NCBI GenBank assembly: GCA_028817255.1
Contig: JAPPQA010000161.1
Location: forward strand, 1 to 9,995
Direction of reading: 5' to 3'
Length of the DNA stretch: 9,995 bases
DNA from: Gammaproteobacteria bacterium
GTDB lineage: Bacteria; Pseudomonadota; Gammaproteobacteria; Porifericomitales; Porifericomitaceae
In this document: positions 1 to 8,167 of the stretch, in pieces
Numbering within the stretch: the stretch's first letter is position 1
How the letters are laid out: every line of letters begins with the position of its first letter
The notes under the pieces: model-generated
What the model was told of the DNA's origin: nothing
Database searches by the model: none
The model's input: the letters and a program-made list of their open reading frames with translations, nothing else
Translations under genes and position numbers: made by a program

Positions 1-30
1 CGACTTCGGGCTGGCGCCCTCGTCTTGCCG

Positions 31-51
31 ACTCCCCCTCAAGGGGGGAGT
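31..51. repeat. Short perfect palindrome (8-bp stem) upstream of argG
   Basis: ACTCCCCC at 31-38 is the exact reverse complement of GGGGGAGT at 44-51, with a 5-nt loop. Neither side has a T-run, so it does not look like a canonical intrinsic terminator. It could be the transcript end of a gene left of the window, or one copy of a dispersed C-run/G-run palindrome of the sort often scattered between bacterial genes. One window cannot show whether it is repeated elsewhere. Confidence 0.45.
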
Positions 52-117
52 GATAGGTATGAGCCGCTTTTCTTCCCTTCGATCGCGTAACGGCTGCCGC
101 GCCCCTGGCGGGGCGAT

Positions 118-146
118 TTCGGCGGCGGCGCGGGGATTGCTAGAAT
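118..146 (+). promoter_or_regulatory. Candidate sigma70-type promoter for argG
   Basis: TAGAAT at 141-146 is a good -10 hexamer. It is preceded by TGC at 138-140, which makes an extended -10. At 17-bp spacing the -35 position is TTCGGC (118-123), a poor match that an extended -10 could compensate. Transcription would start near 153, leaving a leader of about 28 nt before the argG ATG. I see no ARG-box-like operator. This is inferred from motif matching only. Confidence 0.4.
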
Positions 147-180
147 AGCGGGCCGACGGCGGCAGCAGGGGAGAAACGAT

Positions 181-1422
<1,242 letters not shown>

Positions 1423-2671
1423 TGGTGGCCTGCGCGAACAAGGTGAACAGCACGACGCCGTAGGCCATGGACTGGATCGTGTACCAGTAGTCCAGGCTAA
1501 GCGGCAGGGACAGGGCGAGCGCCAGGGTCACGACTCCGCGGACGCCGCCCCAGCAGAGCAGCGCCTGTTGCCGCGGCGGGAAGACGGGGCCGGCAGCGGG
1601 CAGCCTGCACAGCGGCGCCAGCAACGCGACGACGCACAGCAGCCGGGCCGCCAGCACCGCGGCAACGGCCAGCAGCATGGCCAGCCAGCGGTCGGCGAAC
1701 ATCTCCAGGGTGACGGTGACCCCGGCCAGAACGAAGATCAGGTTGTGGCTCAGGCGGGAGAGGAAATCCCATAATTGATCGCCGAAGCGGCGCACTTCCG
1801 CGGGCAACGTGGCTTCGCCCGGGTACCGCAACACCAAGCCGGCAACCAGCACGGCCATCACCCCGGAGGCGTGCAACAGCTCTTCGGCGGCCAGGAAAGA
1901 GGCATAGGAACAGGCCAGGGTCACGATGCCAAAGGCATAGCGGTCGTGCCAGCGGGCCAACAAGCCCCGGGCGAGCAGGCCGGCCGCCAGCCCGACGCAC
2001 AGACCGCCGCCGCAGGCCAGCAGAAAGCTGCGCAGGATGAAACCGCCGGCGGCCAGGTTGTCCAAATCGTCCATGGCGGTAGCCGCAAGGATGAGAACGC
2101 CGAACAAGAGAATCGAGCTTACGTCGTTGAACAGACTCTCGCTTTCCAGGATGTTGCGCAGCCGCCTCGGGATGCCCGCGGCGGCGGGCAGGGATAAGAC
2201 GGCCGCGGGATCGGTGGCGGCCAGCAGGGCGCCGGCGATCAGGGCCGCCAGCCAGGGGAATCCGCCCGGCGAACCGACCCCGTAGTAGAGGACGGCGGCA
2301 ATGATCGCCACCGACAACAGCGCCAGCGGCAGGGACAGCAGCAGGACCGGGAACAGGTTGGCGCGCAGCATGTTCAAATCTATGCGCAGCGCGGCATGAA
2401 AGATCAGCGCCGGCAAAAACAGGTAAAAAATAGCGAAATAAAAATTTTGCCAGCGGATGCCAGTGTCTATGCCGAACCCCACCAGCAGCTCGGAGCTGAG
2501 GAAGCCCAGCAGCAGCAGGAAGACGCCGGGCGGGACGCGGAGGCGCCGGGCCAGCCTCTCCAGCGGCACGGCAAGCAGCAACAGCGCCAGGAAATACAGG
2601 ATGGCGGGCACGGACAACATGGCTGGCGCTATGCCTCCTCCCGCCGACCGGCACAGCCGGCAAACGGACTA

Positions 2672-2719
2672 GGGCGCGGCGCCGCCCCGGCCCGGCCGCC
2701 GCCCTGGCCCCGGGCGCCC
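2672..2719. repeat. Extreme-GC block with inverted-repeat arms between doxX and antiporter genes
   Basis: This 48-nt stretch contains 47 G/C and a single T (2705). Its ends are inverted repeats (GGGCGC at 2672-2677, GCGCCC at 2714-2719), and several smaller GC palindromes lie inside. On the minus-strand transcript it would follow the DoxX stop and could fold strongly. It has no U-tract, so a role as terminator or as an mRNA-stabilising hairpin is only a guess. Confidence 0.35.
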
Positions 2720-2721
2720 AG

Positions 2722-2744
2722 GACTCGAGCGCCTAGGACGAGTC
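2722..2744. repeat. Inverted repeat spanning the doxX stop codon
   Basis: GACTCG at 2722-2727 is the exact reverse complement of CGAGTC at 2739-2744, with an 11-nt loop that contains the DoxX stop codon (2733-2735) and a CCTAGG palindrome. A 6-bp stem this short could be chance in GC-rich DNA. It adjoins the extreme-GC block just downstream, and together they may form the 3' structure of the doxX message. Confidence 0.25.
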
Positions 2745-3311
2745 GCGGAACTTGCGGGCAATCCAGTAGTCCGCGCTGAGGAACCTGCCGCCGCCGGCAA
2801 AGAACAGCACCAGGAGCATGATGAAATAGGTGGCGGCGAACTCGATGCCGTTGCCCAGAATGGCGAAATTGCCGTACTCGGTCAGCCATTCGTAGTCGCC
2901 GTGCTCCTGGAGGATGTCCTTGGCGCGATCCAGACGAACGCCGATCTCCTCGGAGCTGGACTGGGCAATGGCGTACCAGCCGTCTTCCCAGTGCACCGCG
3001 AAGGCGGCCACCAGCATCGTGATCATCAGCGGGATGGAAATCCAGCGGGTGGCAAAGCCGAACAGCAGCAGCACGGCGCCCACCGCCTCGGTCAGCGCGG
3101 CCAGCCAGAACATCAGCGTGGGGAAAGGCAGCCCCAGGCCCTGATCGAACCAGGCGATGACGTGCTCCGGGGAACTGAGTTTGCGGGTGCCGCCCATCCA
3201 AAAAGGAAAAAACAGGTAGATGCGAATCAGGAGCAGTCCCAGGCCGTCGGCAATTCGGCTCTGGTCCAGCAGGTCCTGCAAGCGGTTCATCGCGTTCAGA
3301 ATAATAGGCAT
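2733..3311 (-). CDS. DoxX-family membrane protein, HvfD/HvfX-like (copper-RiPP cluster type)
   Basis: Membrane protein of 192 residues with four likely transmembrane helices (about 22-40, 64-86, 90-107, 155-172). A charged, non-membrane segment of ~40 residues (108-148) lies between helices 3 and 4. The features FWMGGTRKL (37-45), GLGLPFPTLMFWLAALTEA (58-76) and LQEHGDYEWLTEYGNFAILG (134-153) recall the DoxX subfamily annotated beside MNIO/DUF2063 copper-peptide genes (HvfD in Haemophilus). Its biochemical role there is not settled; accessory maturation, membrane handling or redox roles have been suggested. The ATG has a perfect AGGAGG (3320-3325) with 8-nt spacing. It lies 172 nt downstream of the glutamate-synthase-like gene, so it could have its own promoter. 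The subfamily assignment is from memory of sequence patterns, supported by the hvf genes further upstream on the same strand. Confidence 0.82.
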   Translation of the reverse strand: MPIILNAMNRLQDLLDQSRIADGLGLLLIRIYLFFPFWMGGTRKLSSPEHVIAWFDQGLGLPFPTLMFWLAALTEAVGAVLLLFGFATRWISIPLMITMLVAAFAVHWEDGWYAIAQSSSEEIGVRLDRAKDILQEHGDYEWLTEYGNFAILGNGIEFAATYFIMLLVLFFAGGGRFLSADYWIARKFRDSS

Positions 3312-3319
3312 GGTCTTTT

Positions 3320-3325
3320 CCTCCT
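3320..3325 (-). promoter_or_regulatory. Strong ribosome binding site of doxX
   Basis: On the minus strand the perfect Shine-Dalgarno core AGGAGG precedes the ATG at 3311 by 8 nt. A perfect TTGACA hexamer (complement of 3368-3373) lies a little further upstream, but no convincing -10 follows at 16-18 nt, so I do not call a promoter. Confidence 0.6.
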
Positions 3326-3398
3326 GTTTTCAGCGGGCCGGCAACGAAGCGCCGCTGCCGCCGCCGCTGTCAAAATACCGGTGCGTACATGTCTGTCG

Positions 3399-3426
3399 TT
3401 CGCTATTCGCCATTCGCCGTTCGCCC
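3399..3426. repeat. Four tandem TTCGCYN heptamers
   Basis: TTCGCTA, TTCGCCA, TTCGCCG and TTCGCCC run head to tail without interruption in the 172-nt spacer between the glutamate-synthase-like gene and the DoxX gene. The unit is 7 nt, so if copy number varied it would change spacing rather than a protein. No function is evident. Small tandem repeats of this type are common in noncoding DNA. Confidence 0.5.
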
Positions 3427-3483
3427 CTGCCGCCCCCGTTGCGGCAGCGGTGCGGCGGCAACCGGCGAAAGCGCTTCCGTCCT

Positions 3484-5004
3484 TCATGCCGGGGCCGCGC
3501 GCGACCGCCCGCCGCCGCCGTCCACGTCCGGATGCAATTCGTTCAAGGGCACGGAGAGCCCGTTGCCCACCACGACGCGGGCATGGTAGCGCCGCAAGCG
3601 GCGCGGCGCCTTGACGCCGCAGGAGTGGGCGATGATCCCAACCTCCTTGACCATATTGAGCGCATAGTGCTTCACCCGTTGGGCCTTGTCTTTCGGCACC
3701 AGACCGCGCTGCAGATTCACGTCATGCGTGGTGATCCCCGTCGGGCATGTGTTCTTGTTGCATTGCAGGGCCTGGATGCAACCGAGCGCGAACATGAAGC
3801 CGCGGGCGGTGGTGACGAAATCCGCCCCGAGGCACAGCGCCCAGGCGACATCGCCCGGATTGACCAGCTTGCCCGAGGCCACCACCCGAATCCGTTCGCG
3901 CAGGCCGTATTCATGCAGCTTGTCCACCAGCATGGGCAGGCTCTCGCGCAGGGGCAACCCCATTTCGTCAATCAGGGGCAGCGGCGCGGCGCCCGTGCCG
4001 CCGTCGGCGCCGTCCACGGTGATGAAATCCGGCGCCGCGTCTTCCCCGCGGTCACGGATCTCCTGGAACAGGGAATCCAGCCACCCGTAAGCCCCCAGCA
4101 CGGTCTTAAAACCCACGGGCTTGCCCGTCACCTCGCGAATATGCGCGATCATTTTCAGGAGCTCGTCGTTGCTCTCGATATCCGTATGCCGGTTGGGGCT
4201 GATCGAGTTCTGGCCCGGGCTGATGCCGCGGACCCGGGCGATCTCGTCCGTCACCTTGCCGCCCGGCAGGATGCCCCCCTTGCCCGGTTTGGCGCCCTGG
4301 CTGAGCTTGATCTCGAACATCTTCACCTGTTCGTGGCCGGCGACCTCGCGCAGTTTGTCGTCGTTCAGGTTTCCTTGCAGGTCGCGCACGCCGTACTTGG
4401 CCGTGCCGATCTGGAAGACCAGATCGGCGCCCCCTTGCAGATGGTAGGGCGAAAGCCCGCCTTCGCCCGTGTTCATCCAACAGCCCGCCATGCGCGCGCC
4501 CTGGGAAAGGGCCAACACGGCAGGCTTGGAGATCGCTCCGTAACTCATCCCGGAGATGTTGACCAGCGAACTGGTGACGTACGGCTGCCGGCAATGCGGG
4601 CCGATCTCGATAATTTTGGGCGCCACCCCGTCCTGGCCCAACGTCGGGTAGGGGCAATTGACGAACAGCACGGTGCCCGGCGGCCGCAAGTCACGGGTGG
4701 AACCGAAGGCGACGGTGTTGTCCAGGTTCTTGGCGGCCCGGTAAATCCAGGAGCGCTGCGCCCGGTTGAAGGGCAATTCCTCGCGGTCCATGGCAAAGAA
4801 GTATTGCCGGAAGAATTCCCCCAGGTGCTCGAATAAATAACGAAAATGCCCGATGACGGGATAGTTGCGGCGGATCGCCTGCTGGGTCTGGCTGATATCG
4901 AGGATATAGACCACGACGATCGCCAGAAAGACGATGCCGACCGCCATGATGAACAGCGCGGCCATGAATTCCATGGCCCCGAACAGGAAAGACTGTACCG
5001 TCAT
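3484..5004 (-). CDS. Membrane-anchored FMN-binding glutamate-synthase-family protein
   Basis: The 506-residue protein contains only the FMN/glutamate-synthase catalytic domain (GltB central domain type). It has no N-terminal glutaminase domain, and no GltD-like subunit is nearby. One hydrophobic helix (about residues 11-36) should anchor it to the membrane with the catalytic domain in the cytoplasm. Family signatures are NISGMSYGAISKPAVLALS (149-167), KPGKGGILPGGKV (239-251), ISPGQNSISP (261-270) and DGADGGTGAAP (331-341). The cysteine pattern C409-x5-C415-x4-C420 matches the 3Fe-4S cluster motif of glutamate synthase. The true substrate of these stand-alone proteins is generally uncertain, so glutamate synthesis should not be assumed. 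The start is supported by GAGGTG (5012-5017) 7 nt before the ATG. It begins 45 nt after the aldehyde dehydrogenase stop, consistent with co-transcription. Confidence 0.92.
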   Translation of the reverse strand: MTVQSFLFGAMEFMAALFIMAVGIVFLAIVVVYILDISQTQQAIRRNYPVIGHFRYLFEHLGEFFRQYFFAMDREELPFNRAQRSWIYRAAKNLDNTVAFGSTRDLRPPGTVLFVNCPYPTLGQDGVAPKIIEIGPHCRQPYVTSSLVNISGMSYGAISKPAVLALSQGARMAGCWMNTGEGGLSPYHLQGGADLVFQIGTAKYGVRDLQGNLNDDKLREVAGHEQVKMFEIKLSQGAKPGKGGILPGGKVTDEIARVRGISPGQNSISPNRHTDIESNDELLKMIAHIREVTGKPVGFKTVLGAYGWLDSLFQEIRDRGEDAAPDFITVDGADGGTGAAPLPLIDEMGLPLRESLPMLVDKLHEYGLRERIRVVASGKLVNPGDVAWALCLGADFVTTARGFMFALGCIQALQCNKNTCPTGITTHDVNLQRGLVPKDKAQRVKHYALNMVKEVGIIAHSCGVKAPRRLRRYHARVVVGNGLSVPLNELHPDVDGGGGRSRAAPA

Positions 5005-5049
5005 CTCACAGCACCTCGCCTTGCCGGGGAACCGCTGCCATTCTGGCAG

Positions 5050-6510
5050 CTACCACTCCGGCGAACGAAATACTAGCATTTTCTCCACCTGCATGTCCCG
5101 CATGGTATGGGGGATGCCGCCTACGCCCAGCCCCGATTGCCGCAACCCGGCGAAGGGCATCCAGTCCACGCGAAACGCAGTGTGATCGTTGATCATCACG
5201 GCCGAGGCATCCAGCCGTTTCGCCGCCCGCAGGGCGCGGTCCAGGTCGCGGGTGAAGACCGCCGCCTGGAAGGCGTAGGGCAAAGAGTTGGCGCGAACCA
5301 GGGCCTCGTCCATGTCCCGGTAGCGATAGACGCAGATCACCGGGCCGAAGATCTCCTGGCAACTGACACGCGCCTCGGGCGGCGGGTCGGCGATCACGGT
5401 GCAGGCATAGCAGGAATCCGAAATGCGCCGGCCGCCGCCGAGTACGCGCCCTCCCTGCGCGGCCGCTTCCTCCACCCACTCGGCGACGCGCGCCGCCTCC
5501 GGGTGGCGGATCAAGGGGCCCACGTCCGTGTCCTCGCGGGTCGGGTCGCCGATGCGCTGCTGCCCGGCCAGTTCCGCCAGGCCCTCGGCCAGCCGGTCGG
5601 CGACCTTTTCGTGGGCGAATACCCGCTGCACCGAGACGCATACCTGGCCGGCGTGGTAGAAGCCGCCTTTCGCCAGCAACGGCAGCAGCGCCTCGAGGTC
5701 CGCATCCTCGGCTACGACGACCGGCGCGGCGCCGCCGTGCTCCAGGGCGCAACGGGCGCCCGGCGCCAGCTGGGAGCGCAGCATCCAACCTACCCGGGCG
5801 CTGCCGATGAAACTGAAAAACCCGACCCGGGAGTCGGACGCCAGGCGGGTCGCCACCGCAACCTCGTTTACCGTCAGGGCCTGGCACCATTCCTCGGGGA
5901 GCCCGGCCTCGCGCAACAGGCCGACGAAACGGAAGCAGGACAGGGGGGTGTCTTCGGACGGCTTGACGATGCAGGGGCAACCGGTTGCCACCGCCGGCGC
6001 CACCTGGTGAACGATCAAGTTCAGGGGATGGTTGAAGGCGCTGATCGCCACTACGACGCCGATGGGTTCGTGCACGGTCACCGCCAGGCGCCCCGCGGAG
6101 GCGGGGTTCAGGCGCATGGGGATTTCCTTGCCGGCATGGGTGCGCAGGGTTTCCACGCACTCGCGCACTCCGTCAATCGCCCGCGCTACCTCCACCTGCG
6201 AATCCGCCAGGGGCTTGCCGCCTTCGCGGGCTGCCTCTACGGCCAGTTCCGCGCTCTGCCGGCGCATGAGTTCGGCCGTGCGCTCCAGGATCTCGAGCCG
6301 CCGCCAGGGCGGCAACCAGGCGTCCCGATCGCGGGCGAGCCCGTATGCGACCTCGAGGGCGCGATCCGCCGCCGGCCCGTCGGCCGTAGCGACCGTGGCG
6401 ATCGGCTGTCCGTCGTAGGGCGCGCTTACCTCCAGCCGCCCCCCGGTGTCCTCAGTGCCGGCAACCAGCAGTGGAAAATGGGCGCCGGATGCGGCGGCCG
6501 CCGCTTTCAT
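5050..6510 (-). CDS. NAD(P)-dependent aldehyde dehydrogenase (lactaldehyde/phosphonoacetaldehyde dehydrogenase-like)
   Basis: Cytoplasmic oxidoreductase expected to oxidise an aldehyde to a carboxylate with NAD(P)+. At 486 residues it is full length. Visible marks are SAFNHPLN (157-164, Asn160 stabilises the oxyanion), KPSEDTPL (183-190, cofactor-binding Lys183), the FIGS nucleotide loop (234-237), catalytic Glu257 in LEHGG, nucleophile Cys291 in GQVCVSVQRV, and EIFGPV (386-391). The HPLN-type substrate loop and the C-terminal GVGGIPHTM block resemble the lactaldehyde / phosphonoacetaldehyde / family-21 branch rather than betaine-aldehyde enzymes. The substrate is not determined. I chose the ATG at 6510 because it overlaps the upstream stop as ATGA, the classic translational-coupling arrangement. 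A GTG at 6519 would add three residues. Coupling to the acetolactate-synthase-type gene suggests that the two enzymes act in one pathway. Confidence 0.93.
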   Translation of the reverse strand: MKAAAAASGAHFPLLVAGTEDTGGRLEVSAPYDGQPIATVATADGPAADRALEVAYGLARDRDAWLPPWRRLEILERTAELMRRQSAELAVEAAREGGKPLADSQVEVARAIDGVRECVETLRTHAGKEIPMRLNPASAGRLAVTVHEPIGVVVAISAFNHPLNLIVHQVAPAVATGCPCIVKPSEDTPLSCFRFVGLLREAGLPEEWCQALTVNEVAVATRLASDSRVGFFSFIGSARVGWMLRSQLAPGARCALEHGGAAPVVVAEDADLEALLPLLAKGGFYHAGQVCVSVQRVFAHEKVADRLAEGLAELAGQQRIGDPTREDTDVGPLIRHPEAARVAEWVEEAAAQGGRVLGGGRRISDSCYACTVIADPPPEARVSCQEIFGPVICVYRYRDMDEALVRANSLPYAFQAAVFTRDLDRALRAAKRLDASAVMINDHTAFRVDWMPFAGLRQSGLGVGGIPHTMRDMQVEKMLVFRSPEW

Positions 6511-8141
6511 ATCAGGCACACCAGTTCGCCCAGCTTCTCGGTCAACTTCATGTTCTCGCGGTAATCCACCGGGCAGTCCACCACGGTCACGGTGTCCTCC
6601 GCCAGGGCCTGCCGCAATGCCGGCAGCAGTTCTTCCGCCGCCGTCACCCGGTACCCCTGGGCGCCGAAACTCCGGGCATACTGAATGAAATCAGGGTTGT
6701 TGAAGGAAATGTTGGAGGGGCGGCCGAAGCGGCGCAACTGGTGCCACTTGATCAATCCGTATTCCGAATCCGACCAGATCAGAATCACGAAGGGAATTTT
6801 ATGGCGCAGCGCAGTCTCGATCTCCTGGGAGTTCATCAGAAAGCCGGCATCCCCGGTAACGGCGACCACCCGCCGCTCGGGAAATGCCTGCTTGGCGGCA
6901 AAGGCGCCGGGCACCGCGATCCCCATGGAAGCGAAGCCGTTGGATATAATGCAGGTATTCGGCCGTTCCGCCTGGTACATGCGCGCCATCCACATCTTGT
7001 GGGCGCCGACATCGCTAATCACGATATCCTCGGGGGCCAGCGCCTGCCGCAAGTCCCACATGATCTTCTGCGGCTTTACGGGGAACCCGCTATCCTCCGC
7101 GCAACGGTTGTTCTCCTCGACAATGGTCTCGCGCAGGCCGGAAGCCAGGCACTCCTGCCGCGGGCTTCCCAGTTCCGCGAGCGCGCGCAACGACGCCCCG
7201 ATATCCCCGACCAACCCGGTCTCGACGATATAGTGCTCGTCCACCTCGGCGGGCATGGAATCTATATGGACGATCTTGCAGGACTTGTCCTTGTTCCACA
7301 GGTGGGGATGGTACTCGACGATATCGTAGCCTACGCAGATCACGATATCCGCCCGATTGAAGCCGCAGGATACGTAGTCGCTGGCCTGCAAGCCGACGGC
7401 GCCCAGGGACAAGTCATGGGAAAAGGGCAGCGCGCCCTTGGCCATGAAGGTGGTCGCCACGGGGATGTTCAGCTTTTCCGCGAATGACACCAAGTCGGCG
7501 GCCGCCTTCGCCCGCACCACGCCGTTGCCGGCCATTACGATCGGGAACCGGGCGTCGGCGATCAACGCGGCGGCCTGCTTTATCTTGGACTCCGGCGGGG
7601 CGGGAGGCAGGGCCCGCTGAACCTTGAGCGGCTCGCCGCCGTTCGCCTCATCCCCGGCAATGTTTTCCGGAAAGTCTATAAAGCTGCAACCGGGCTTCTC
7701 CGCCTCCGCCACCTTGAAGGATTTACGCACTATCTCGGGAATGATCCGGCCGGCGCGCACCTGAGTGCTGTATTTGGTAATCGGCTGGAACAAGCCGACC
7801 AGATCGAGGATCTGGTGGCTTTCCTTGTGCAGGCGGGTCGTCGCCCCCTGCCCGGCAATCGCGACCACCGGCGCCCGGTCCATGTTGGCGTCCGCGACGC
7901 CGGTCACCAGGTTGGTGGCGCCCGGCCCCAGAGTCGCCAGGCAGACGCCGGCCTTGCCGGTCAACCTGCCATAGACATCCGCCATGAAGGCGGCGCCCTG
8001 CTCGTGGCGGGTGGTAACGAAGCGCACGCTGCTGCCCAACAGCGCATCCATCACGTCCACATTCTCCTCGCCCGGGATCCCGAAAATGCATTCCACCTCC
8101 TCGTTTTCCAGGCAACGCACAAACAATTCGGCTCCTTTCAT
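6507..8141 (-). CDS. Acetolactate-synthase-type ThDP-dependent enzyme (catalytic subunit)
   Basis: Cytoplasmic thiamine-diphosphate enzyme of 544 residues. Its closest remembered type is the stand-alone acetolactate synthase large subunit, which joins two pyruvates to acetolactate with release of CO2. The N-terminal ThDP pyrimidine domain has the essential Glu47 in RHEQGAAFMA. The central domain spans roughly 185-340. The C-terminal pyrophosphate domain has the metal-binding block GDAGFLMNSQE (430-440) with Asp431, and Asp458 in WSDSEYG. Two substitutions are notable: GDA for the usual GDG, and SD for ND at the second metal motif. No regulatory small subunit (ilvN/ilvH) or other branched-chain gene is nearby, so a role other than valine/isoleucine synthesis is possible, and the substrate is open. 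The ATG at 8141 is chosen over an upstream extension because of AGGAGG at 8150-8155 (8-nt spacing) and because residue 1 aligns with the family N-terminus. Confidence 0.9.
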   Translation of the reverse strand: MKGAELFVRCLENEEVECIFGIPGEENVDVMDALLGSSVRFVTTRHEQGAAFMADVYGRLTGKAGVCLATLGPGATNLVTGVADANMDRAPVVAIAGQGATTRLHKESHQILDLVGLFQPITKYSTQVRAGRIIPEIVRKSFKVAEAEKPGCSFIDFPENIAGDEANGGEPLKVQRALPPAPPESKIKQAAALIADARFPIVMAGNGVVRAKAAADLVSFAEKLNIPVATTFMAKGALPFSHDLSLGAVGLQASDYVSCGFNRADIVICVGYDIVEYHPHLWNKDKSCKIVHIDSMPAEVDEHYIVETGLVGDIGASLRALAELGSPRQECLASGLRETIVEENNRCAEDSGFPVKPQKIMWDLRQALAPEDIVISDVGAHKMWMARMYQAERPNTCIISNGFASMGIAVPGAFAAKQAFPERRVVAVTGDAGFLMNSQEIETALRHKIPFVILIWSDSEYGLIKWHQLRRFGRPSNISFNNPDFIQYARSFGAQGYRVTAAEELLPALRQALAEDTVTVVDCPVDYRENMKLTEKLGELVCLI

Positions 8142-8149
8142 TTTCCCTC

Positions 8150-8155
8150 CCTCCT
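8150..8155 (-). promoter_or_regulatory. Strong ribosome binding site fixing the start of the ThDP enzyme
   Basis: The minus strand reads AGGAGGGAGGGAAAATG into the start at 8141. The full AGGAGG core is 8 nt from the ATG. The reading frame stays open for 163 further codons upstream, so this site is what decides the true start. It occupies the 26-nt gap after the hvfC-like stop, so the ThDP gene can be translated independently while sharing the transcript. Confidence 0.7.
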
Positions 8156-8167
8156 GTTCCGCTCCCT

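Noticed and set aside
100..115. Six-bp GC hairpin before argG as a terminator or attenuator
   Set aside because: The stem is short, it is not followed by a T-run, and it lies upstream of the likely promoter, so it would not be in the argG transcript.
1497..2663. Alternative minus-strand frame of 388 codons within the antiporter gene
   Set aside because: It is Arg/Pro-rich and has no membrane segments, while the overlapping frame encodes an intact CPA1 antiporter.
3220..4836. Long plus-strand open frame of 538 codons antisense to the glutamate-synthase-like gene
   Set aside because: It lies opposite a protein with clear family motifs, its translation is His/Gln/Arg-rich with no recognisable domain, and such antisense frames are expected in GC-rich DNA.
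5107..6564. Plus-strand open frame of 485 codons antisense to the aldehyde dehydrogenase
   Set aside because: The opposite strand encodes a complete aldehyde dehydrogenase with all catalytic residues. This frame shows no domain and has shadow-type composition.
6471..7487. Plus-strand open frame antisense to the ThDP enzyme
   Set aside because: It is the shadow of a well-supported gene, with no ribosome site or family similarity that I can recognise.
3484..8141. Branched-chain amino acid (ilv) operon with glutamate synthase
   Set aside because: There is no regulatory subunit, ilvC, ilvD or ilvE, the glutamate-synthase-like protein lacks its glutaminase domain and GltD partner, and an aldehyde dehydrogenase does not belong to that pathway.
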